A DNA stretch of 64,000 nt from Charina bottae. Its lineage: Eukaryota; Chordata; Lepidosauria; Squamata; Charinaidae. The number at the start of each line of letters is the position of its first letter. The first letter of the stretch is position 1. The notes under the pieces were generated by a model that was not told the origin of the DNA, did no database searches, and saw nothing but the letters and a program-made list of their open reading frames with translations. This document shows positions 55,133-64,000 of this stretch, in pieces. Location of the stretch: NCBI GenBank assembly GCA_023362775.1, contig JALMGJ010000001.1, positions 68,294,501 to 68,358,500 on the forward strand, read 5' to 3'. The position numbers and the translations under genes were made by a program.

Positions 55133-56104
55133 CATCTACTCTGTTTTTTTTTTGTTTTGGCAGCCAAGAAAGCTTGATAAAGTTGCTATAGACTGCTGCA
55201 AAGATACAAAGATACCATATCTGAAATAAAGGTTCCTTCTTTGGTATTTTTCTAATGTTAGAGGCATGGTATTTTAATTTGCACCACTGTATTAAGCTGT
55301 TTTAGTTTTAATTTAGTCATAGTTTTTCCCATGAACAATAATATCGATGAAGAGTCTTGTGGCACATGAAAGTCAAACCATTTTATTATGTCATAAACTT
55401 TTGTAGACTCATCCATGAAAGCTCATAACACATACATGTATGTTTTAGGTGCCGCAAGACTACTCCTTTGCTGCAATACACTAGCTTGGCTGTCCTTATA
55501 GAAAAGGAACTGCAACAGATTCCAGAACATTGGAAAGTATTTTAGATAGATCTCTGAATCAAATAATGCTCACAGCTTCTTTGTCTCAATGGCTTGGACA
55601 TTTAAAAAAAGTGCACCCAGGTGTGACACTGAAGATTCTTCTTAAAAGTGCATCCTTTTTTACTCCAGTTTTAATGAGTTATTACATTCATTTCATTGAT
55701 GAGTCAATACATATTATCTGCCTGAGCTGCTCAGGCTATTTGGCCTCTTCCCAGTTACAATGGGAAAGCATTCTTCCTCTCCTTCTTGCTTACACTTGAA
55801 AAGCCTCTTGATGCATAATGGGGGCATTTTTGAAGTCCATTCACCCAGCGATTGACAGAACTGATGGAGGAGACAGTTGACTGCTTTGCATGACAAGGGG
55901 ATTTCAGAGATGATTGCTTGGATAAAGCATTAGACATCATCATGCAATTTGCTGACTTCCCCTGAAGGAAGAAAAAAGCCTGTCCTTAATCTGCACAACA
56001 ACCGCTTTTCATAATCTTCCCTCTTAGCTAGTGGCCTCCTTGATGCAATTTCTAAAAAAAAGAAGAAAAAAATCCTTAGGTGTATTTTCTTAATCTCTGT
56101 CCCT
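55133..56104. other. Non-coding; one repeat remnant
   Basis: 55370-55470 ('tgtcataaacttttgtagactcatccatgaaagc...ggtgccgcaagac') shares words with 34375-34440 and looks like an old interspersed repeat of unknown class. Nothing else seen. Confidence 0.4.
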
Positions 56105-56170
56105 GGTAAATCACAGTGCAATCCTATACATGTCTACCCAGGAGCAAACCCCATTGAATTCAGAGGGATT
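56105..56170. repeat. Half of a common squamate-type MITE
   Basis: 'cagtgcaatcctatacatgtctacccagga' and 'ccccattgaattcagaggg' complement the half at 42975-43045. Confidence 0.45.
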
Positions 56171-56300
56171 AAGAAGCTCTCTGCTGGATCAGACCAAAGG
56201 CCTACCTAATCCAGCATCTGTCCAACCTGATGCTTTTGGGAAGCCAGCAAATAGGACTTGACTGCAACAGGATCAAGCTCACAGCTCTTAGTCCCAGGGA
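56171..56300 (+). repeat. Unclassified 'ggatcagaccaaaggcc' interspersed repeat
   Basis: 'ctctgctggatcagaccaa', 'tccagcatctgtccaacctgatgc' and 'ggaagccagcaaataggac'; related to 52856-52985 and part of 24640-24700. Confidence 0.5.
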
Positions 56301-57285
56301 AATATGGACAGACCTTTCCCTAACCCAATGAGCTCTAAAAATAATTAGACCTTTGTTTTTCAATTTTTTTTGCAATTTCAGGTAACTAAATAAACATTGG
56401 GAAAATGTGTGGACCACCCAGGTAAACAAGCCCCCCTCCCCTTTTTTCTTTAAGAATATATTTTTCAGCAAATAAAATAATTATTGTAGTTGCATTTGGG
56501 TATGTATTCCCATTCTCCCCATTTTTAAAGGCCAGATTAAATAAATTTTGTAGCAAGGAATCCAACATTAAGTATTTATTCAGCATGTGACTTGTTTTAG
56601 ATCCCTCCTATCCTAATAAAAGCTCTTAGACCAAACTTGCTGGTTAACAGTGCTCTTCAGAAGGAAACTCTGAATTCTAAGGAGCTAGGGCTAATTGGTT
56701 GTCCATGCCAACCATCTCCCATTTTTAGATATTCATTGTCATCTTTCCCATTTACCCTCTTTTGAGGTTGCTTGTGTGAGGTCACGGTTCCACTTAGCAC
56801 ATGAACTCACAGCCAGGGACTGCACCTAAGACTTTATCGATTTCCTGAATTTTAGTACTTACCTTGCTGCCTGTATCATCATGTGCATTCCTCTCATACA
56901 TTTCTACAAAAATTGTGGCGATTGGTGGTGAATGTGGGAGGTGGGAGCTGAGGTGATGAGTGAGTTCCGGTCTAATCAGCTGACTGGCAGTGATGACAAG
57001 GAATCACAGCATCAGACTGTATTTCTCACATGCTTTGCCTGCAAAGAATTAATGGTACAGCTGGCAAAAAATCCTGCCTGAAAATCTGGCAAGCCACAGT
57101 CAACAGTAGTCTTGGTAAAAGGCAGCTTTCTATGATTCCACTGAAAAGCATTAAGACCGAAGTCTTTAATTTGCTGCCTTTTCATTCTGGGTTCCATGGT
57201 TGTTTTATGTATTGTGCCAGGGAAAAGTCCTGTCTGGAACCTCAATCTAGAATGATAAAAAAGGCTAGACAAGCTTTTGTTAATC
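56301..57285. other. No recognisable feature
   Basis: Non-coding. Confidence 0.35.
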
Positions 57286-57400
57286 CAGCTTTCCCAATCT
57301 ATTGCTCTCCAGATGTGTTGGAATTCAACTCCCTTAATTCCCATGCTGGTTGGGAATTATAGGCGGGATAGTCCAACTTGATTGGAAGGCCCCAGAGTAA
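57286..57400. repeat. hAT-like MITE
   Basis: 'gctctccagatgtgttggaattcaactccc' is mirrored by the complement of 'gggaattataggcgggatagtccaacttgattggaaggc'; imperfect and undated. Confidence 0.45.
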
Positions 57401-58505
57401 GGAACACTGTGCTGGGCCTTGGGGTTACACTTCTAATAACAGTTTCTGTAGCCTTTTATATTCTCTCTCTTCTCTTCCTCCCTCTGCCCCAGTTTTGTGG
57501 AAAAACAGCTGTGAAAATAAAATGCCAACAGAGCTCATCTTTTATCTTGCTTGTCACTGGATTCAGTGAATCTGTGAGGACAGAGAAAGCGCTTGTTTTG
57601 AGCCCTCATCTTGCTTCATTTAGGAGGCTAAAGAAGCTTCACCATCTGAGGGGGGGGGTCAAAGGTGACTCCCCCAAGGGGAGTCAGGGAGGTTGTTCAG
57701 TCTATTCATGGCTTAAATCCTGATGATGGCTCTGCAAAAGATTCCTTTATTCTAGTGGCTTTAAAAAAATAACAGAGTTAACAAGCCTAGTAAGAAATCC
57801 ATGACTCAGGCAAATCCTTAAGGATCAAGTGGGGAGGGAAGAGGGATGGGTTAGTGCTTGTTAATCCACAAACCTAAAAATACTCTCTGCCAAATCTTTT
57901 TAATACACTTAAAAAAATATTCAGTGCAGCTTGTTAGTACCAATTATAGAAGAAAATGTTGGGAGAGGATTTGATGCTTTCTTAACTAAGATTCCGCCTG
58001 CCCCCCAAGGAAACACAAACAAGAAAGACCATTAAGATAATGGCACAATCCTGTCAACACAAATTCTTTTGTACATCAAAAGGTGCATCATTAAGAAAAG
58101 AAAAAAGAATAGAAATGAGAAGGTGCATGAAAATGCCTGGGGATGTACAATTGGCTCTGTTCAAGTGTTACACCATACTAGTAACTTGCAACAGTGAGTT
58201 TTTCAAGACGCTCAAATGCACAAATGTTTGGTTGAGATCAAAATGTTTTGTGACAATAGTTGTGTGTAGTAGGTCACAAACCATGATGGCACAAATTGAT
58301 GTTGTCCGAATTGACAAGCAAACCTTTAAGTTTTCATTCTGCCTCCTGAAGACTCCTGAAGAAATGAATGTCCGGAACTGATGAAGACCTTTAACTGGTG
58401 ATTCTCAGCACTGCACATGCCCACAGGGCAAAAATTCCTACACAACACCCTGTTTCTGTTCAGGCTTTTTTAGATATCCCAGATGTTGAGACATCCTCTG
58501 ATGGT
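57401..58505. other. No recognisable feature
   Basis: Non-coding; the 110-residue-scale frames have no family signature. Confidence 0.35.
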
Positions 58506-58506
58506 T

Positions 58507-59332
58507 TTGTTGTTGTTTATTCGTTCAGTCGTTTCCGACTCTTCGTGACTTCATGGACCAGCCCACGCCAGAGCTTCCTGTCAGCCGTCACCATCCCCAG
58601 CTCCCCAATGGTTGAGTCCGTCACCTCCAGAATACCATCCATCCATCTTGCCCTTGGTCGGCCCCTCTTCCTTTTGCCTTCCACCTTCCCTAGCATCAGC
58701 TTCTTCTCCAGGGTATCCTGTCTTCTCATTATGTGGCCAAAGTACTTCAGTTTTGCCTTTAATATCATTCCCTCAAGTGAGCAGTCTGGCTTTATTTCCT
58801 GGAGTATGGACTGGTTTGATCTTCTTGCAGTCCAAGGCACTCTCAGAATTCTCCTCCAACACCACAGCTCAAAAGCATCTATCTTCCTTCGCTCAGCCTT
58901 CCTTATGGTCCAGCTCTCGCACCCATAGGTTACTACAGGGAATACCATTGCTTTAACTATGCGGACCTTTGTTGTCAGTGTGATGTCTCTGCTCTTAACT
59001 ATTTTATCAAGATTTGCCATTGCTCTCCTCCCAAGAAGTAGATGTCTTCTGATTTCCTGGCTGCAGTCAGCGTCTGCAGTAATCTTTGCGCCTAGAAATA
59101 CAAAGTCTGTCACTGCCTCCACTTTTTCTCCCTCTATTTGCCAGTCATCAATCAAGCTGGTTGCCATAATCTTGGTTTTTTTGAGGTTTAACTGCAACCC
59201 AGCTTTTGCACTTTGTTCTTTCACCTTCGTCATAAGGCTCCTCAACTCCTCCTCGCTTTCAGCCATCAAAGTGGTATCATCTGCATATCTGAGATTGTTA
59301 ATGTTTCTTCCAGCGATTTTAACTCCAGCCTT
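58507..59332 (-). mobile_element. Bov-B/RTE LINE, second subfamily, 5'-truncated
   Basis: The minus-strand frame (58517-59269, extended upstream through GVKIAGRNINNLRYADD) gives MMAESEEELRSLMTKVKEQ, AGLQLNLKKTKIMATS, FVFLGAKITADADCSQEIR, VFPVVTYGCESWTIRKAE, LKYFGHIMRRQDTLEK and VTKSRKRLNE. The frame is uninterrupted. It differs at many positions from the copy at 22 kb (for example ITADAD versus ITADGD, RRHLLLGRRAM versus RRLLLGRKAM), so it is a separate RTE lineage rather than a recent duplicate. Confidence 0.92.
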
Positions 59333-61645
59333 GGGGGGGAAAAATTGGAAAATGTCAGTAAAGTAGAGGATGCTACAGTTACCTCTTTGGAGACAAAAAA
59401 TATTAGTAGGAGGGTGAGGAAATCAGGGGCAGGAATGCTTCTTGGGAAATTGCTGAGAGTTCATTGTCCATACGGGCTGGAGCTGAGGGAAACAGTCATT
59501 TAAGACATCAGCAACACACTCATTTGGGAAAGGCTACAAGATGAACAGCAACAACAAGGTTTCCAGTCAAATGGGTCCTTGGTTACACTACCTCTTGGTG
59601 CTGTCTTCCAGTAATAATAAGGTATTGTCACATGCAGGAATCTTCCAGAATTAGGCAAGATGGAGCGATTTACAATAGCTTCCAGGGATTTGACATGGGT
59701 AGAGAGAACATAAATCATGATTCGCAGATATATTTAGAACTGTCAGTTTTCTAAACGGTAGTTGACATACAGCTTAGTTTAATACCATATCAACTGAGCA
59801 GCACAGAAAGATAAACTGTAGTATAAGTCTTCCTCACCTAGTAACTACAACTCCCAGAATTACAGAATTATATTTTATTAGTCTTATTGTGAATTCATCC
59901 AATCAGTTTTGCTGTTGTGAAGACCCTAAATATTTCTTTTGTAAGATACGGCTCTGATTTCTCCCTAAGTCCAACATAGCGGCATTTTCCAGGACATCCT
60001 TCCCACAGAAATATTCCACAATGTCTTTACTAAGCAGACAACGATGAGCTCATGCCTACATGTGTACAGTGTACAACCCCATGTTATATTTTTTGTTGTG
60101 TATGATGTGCCAAAAATGGAAGCCGCTGTGTGTACCAATACTGGGAGCTCATGGTCATGGCTGTGAGATTCCATAAACATGGAGACAAGGCTTTAGTGAG
60201 GAATGAGTCGAAGAAAAGGTACTGTTTGTGCAGTCTGGCATATCAGTGCACAATCCAGGCAAAGTTAAGTGCTGAGCCATTGAATTTTATTTCTGAATGA
60301 TGTAAAGGGGTCTTAATTTGGCTCCTGTTCTGTCCTTTATGCAAAATTAGCTGCTAGAAAAGAGCATATGCATCCAGAGGAAGTTCTCTGAATGCAGCTT
60401 TGCATAAAATTCTTGCATGAACTCTCTGCAAGGGAAATATCTGCTCAGCACATAGAAATCTTTTGCTAGATCTTGCTCATGCAAGTTGAGAAAAAAAATT
60501 ACATTTTTTACATAGTATGTGGCCTGCATACAATGCAGACTTTGATCTTACAATGATGCTAACACGGGAATCCAAGATCCAGGTGATGTTTTGTGAATGA
60601 TCTGTTGTGAGGAATCTTCTCCAAAATTATTTGCCATTCTTTAAATCCTTACTTTTCTACCATCCACCTTATATATATTGTAGGAAACCTCTATTAGTCT
60701 CTTTCTCTAATGAAACAGTTGCTTTTAAACAATAGGTGCACATCTATAATTCTCAAGTCACCCAGATTGCAGTAGCAGCTCCAAAATAAGAGAAATAATT
60801 TTGCCATTCGAATGCAGAATGTTACTGTGGCTGAGCAACTGGATTTATAGCGCATCCCTACATTCAAAGCTACAGTGGACTTATTGGAGGGTAACACAAC
60901 TACTAAATCAGCTTGTTCCTATAACATAGATTATTTATGAACCACAGTCAGGCTGCTCAAAGGACCGGTATGAGGCACAGCTTTTACTGAAGTTCGAGGA
61001 TGTTTCTGATCTCTGACAGATACACACACATATACATATACAACTTACAATTTACAATTCCAGGCCTTTTCCACCTCATCTAGGCCCCCAAACTTGTAAC
61101 TGGCTGATATAAGAGGAGCTGGCAAGGTACCCAAGGTAAGTAGTTTTCCTGAAAAATCCCTCAAAAGACTAGATCACTCAAAAGCCTGCCTCCCTTCTGG
61201 AAATGGGGAAAACGTCTTTGACTAATTGTCTCTGTTGCATTGTGAAAAGAAGCAATTAATTGAGCTGGCTCCAGTATGTGGAGGCTCCCAAACCAGATTG
61301 CCCCTAGGAAGCTCTTGATCAATGGTAGGACTTAAAGGTAAAATCTCTATCAAGTTGAATGTAATGCTTCGTGACTACATGGACGCCACTGACTTCAGTA
61401 TGAAAAGGATTTGTCATTGTCTCCTTCTTCTGGGATTTCCCCCCCCCCTCCAATTTCCTAGTCTAATTTACAGCCCTGGGATTTTTTTGCTGCTTTCCCA
61501 TCCAAGTATGAACCAGATTAGGCCAATTTAGCTTTGGCAAGATAAGCCAGGATATTGCTACTTGCTATGATTGTGGTGAGCTTACTGAACTACAATTGTA
61601 GCATATTCGATCATCAGGAATGTGCTTTTTTAAAATATATTTGAT
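59333..61645. other. No recognisable feature
   Basis: Non-coding; no gene or clear repeat. Confidence 0.35.
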
Positions 61646-61658
61646 ATCACAGTGTCTA

Positions 61659-61974
61659 GGTAAAGGTTTTCCCCTGCACAGTTGTGTCCGACTCTAGGGG
61701 GTGGTGCTCATCTCCATTTCTTAGCCGAAGAGCCAGTGCTGTCCAAAGATGCTTCCGCAGTCATGTGGCCAGCATGACATGCGTGGAACGCTGTTACCAT
61801 CCCACGGAAGTGGTACCTATTCATCTATTTGCATTTGCACGCTTTCAAATTGCTAGGTTGGCAAGAGCTGGGGCAAGTGCGGGAGCTCACTCCGTCATGC
61901 GGTGCTTGGGTCTCGAACCGCCAACCTTCCGATCGACAAGCCTGGTGTCTTAACCACTGAGCCACTGCGCCCCC
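61659..61974 (-). mobile_element. Sauria-type SINE, slightly diverged
   Basis: Reverse orientation, with tail, body and tRNA-like head; the B box here is changed (complement reads GGTTCGAGACC). Perfect 13-bp duplication ATCACAGTGTCTA (61646-61658, 61975-61987). Confidence 0.92.
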
Positions 61975-61987
61975 ATCACAGTGTCTA

Positions 61988-64000
61988 CAGATGCTTATTT
62001 TATTATTGTAACTTACCCAGATTTTATGCATGCATGCGTTTGACTCTAGAAGCAGCCAAGAAGCACAAATGGAAAGAGCAACCGATGCAAAAAGGACCAC
62101 CTAAGGCTATTATATCCAAAATTCCTTGGTGAGTCACCACTGATGGGTAGCAAAGGAGTTCCCTAAGCAATGTAAGGTGGTTGGGTGTAGTCAACGCCTA
62201 ACCTGCCTGTAATGTCAGGCCAATGAAAAATATGGAAGGGCAGCTTAGGGTGGATCCTAGAAAGGTGAGGGCCCTGGCTGCTTTCCATGGTTGCCAAGTG
62301 CTGCTAAAAGATGCAAGAGCCTGTTTATATGTCGGGGTCCTTGCCTAACGCTATAACTTTTTGTCCTTTGTTGAAGGCCATAGGGTAAACATCAAGAAAG
62401 AGAGGACAAAAACTTCAGAACTCCATTTGCAGCTCAGCAACCACTAAGCTGATCTGGGCAAGGCAGCTTAGCAACAATGCCTCTCTGACTGGCACAATTC
62501 AGATGCTAAAAAGTAGCTCCACGGTCTCTTGCACTTGCAGGACTACTTTCTACAGAAAAGCATTCTTGAATGACACTGTGAAAAGATTTCGTTTTTTTCA
62601 CTGCCCAATGGTTAAGAACTACCTGGACATGAAGCTCAGTGGATTTTAACAGTCATTAAAAAATAATCACAAGCAGAATGCAATTTGAAATAGCTTTGTC
62701 AAACAGTTGTTAGTTCTCTGAAATCCCGATGATAATTTTCCTTAACTGTTCCACAGATAAGGTTGCCGAGTAATAACAGCTCTCATAGGTCACATGATGA
62801 GGATGACTGTTTGCGGCTGCACAGTAAATAGCCACTCTGCAAGCCCAGCACCCCACCTGTGGGACAGTGGTGCCATCGCAAATTGATACAGGATATTGCA
62901 CTGACACCGTTGCAGCTGAGCAAGAGGCACCCTTGAGCAGGAGCGGTATGAAAAGACCCACACAGGCCTCGCCCCCTTGGGGTTATTCCAGAACCTTTTT
63001 TTTTTTAATGTTCAGCTTTCATTTAAACACACAAAAGGAACATGAGCTAACCCTCTCCTATTCATATTGTGTTTTCAAAACTGTTCCAACAGTGTTACAG
63101 ACATTTTCTGGAGGCAATCTGAACACCTTTGTGGGATGGGTTATTATTGCTGTCTTGTGAGTGCCCTGTATTTCAATATTCAGCTCTGGTTTTAGAAGGA
63201 TTGTACAGATTGATCGACCAATTATTAGGAACACGAGTGAAGATGATTCCCCTCCTAATTTTCTATTTCGCTGTGCACAGTACTAATGGGCTGTTACTTA
63301 GGGATTGTACAACCACTACTTCTTTACACACACACACACACACATTTCTAAATTTTCTGGGAAAAACAAACATAACACTGCTGTTCATTTTATAAACTGT
63401 GGACCTCTTTGGACTCCATCATGCAAGGATGGGGTATTTAAATCAATGAAACCAGAGGACAAACAGACATGCAATCAAGGAACCTATGCATAACCGTTGG
63501 ATTTTATATTTATAAAAATATGGATCAGTCATTGTGTGTCTCCTTGTCCCAGTATCTACCTGGAATCTCCACAGCACCTAGAAGACTCTAATCCAATTCA
63601 TTCAGCAACCATTCCCTGTGCTACATCCCATCTTTGCACAGAGAAATGCTAGGAAGTGGGAAATAGTGGCAAGGCATTCAAAGATCAAGATGTATAAGCT
63701 ATGCTGAGTCTGTGCAATCCCTCCCCTCAAAAAACTAACTTGCAATGCACATAAAAAAGGGTGGGGCTTTGATCAAGATGCCCCCTTAACTTGTTTGGCA
63801 GCACCTGCAGAAGATCAAAAGCCTAGGTTTATTTATATAATTCCAGAGCCTTCCACTCTTTGGCCTTACCACTGCAACAGTTCCTCTAAGGAGCCTGGGG
63901 TTTGAGCTGATCTGGGGGGGGGGGGGGGAAGAATGATGTACTTAGGGCACACTCAAATATGCTTGAATCAGCACCTGCATTCTTGGACAGCTGCCAAGGA
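61988..64000. other. No recognisable gene; (CA)n and poly-G
   Basis: Non-coding. (AC)n at about 63326-63343 and a G16 run at about 63913-63928. Confidence 0.4.

Noticed and set aside
57012..57362. Overlapping 110-codon frames on both strands
   Set aside because: They cross a MITE and show no family signature or splice context.

Overview
This window looks like non-coding, repeat-rich DNA from a squamate reptile (lizard or snake). The assignment rests on the repeats: tRNA-derived SINEs of the Sauria type with a Bov-B-like tail, Bov-B (RTE) LINEs, L2- and CR1-type LINEs, CORE-SINE-like elements, hAT-type MITEs and recent Penelope-like retroelements (PLEs). I recognise no host exon, rRNA, functional tRNA or known host gene. 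It reads as intergenic DNA or a large intron. The only long intact reading frames belong to a PLE.

The outstanding feature is the PLE insertion at 6046-12118, bracketed by a 13-bp target-site duplication. It holds two copies in opposite orientation: one on the minus strand (ORF 6358-8766) and one on the plus strand (ORF 9316-11844). A 5'-partial tandem unit (8798-9345) feeds into the plus copy. The two ORFs encode the same protein over 802 residues: a reverse transcriptase followed by a GIY-YIG endonuclease. Each terminal repeat carries a hammerhead-ribozyme-like core (CTGAAGA, stem II, CGAAAC). Three more insertions of the same family, at about 20.0-20.8, 29.98-30.18 and 54.1-54.7 kb, are also inverted dimers. 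Each has its own 12-15 bp duplication, and in each one arm ends about 35-40 bp further along the element than the other. A 62-bp insertion at 13.6 kb consists only of the extreme 3' end. Together they suggest that both ends of a staggered break are primed from the 3' ends of two RNA templates and that the cDNAs are then joined in the middle.

Layout: 0-6 kb holds a Bov-B relic, hAT MITEs, a long-TIR MITE and a CR1 tail. 6-12 kb is the PLE dimer. 13-17 kb holds a Sauria SINE, the 62-bp PLE stub and an internally deleted L2. 17.3 kb is a polypyrimidine tract. 20-23 kb holds a PLE palindrome, an old L2 tail and a Bov-B nested in a SINE. 25-28 kb is a decayed CR1-like LINE cut by a hAT MITE, with a (CTTT)n array. 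30 kb is the mini PLE dimer and 31-33 kb a second deleted L2. 36-39 kb is a decayed L1 hit by two Sauria SINEs, followed by an L2 tail. 40-46 kb holds MITEs and microsatellites. 47-54 kb holds several SINEs and an L2 on the minus strand. 54 kb is an older PLE dimer, 58.5-59.3 kb a second Bov-B, and 61.7 kb a Sauria SINE. All identifications come from reading the sequence and from memory of these families; no alignment or database search was run.
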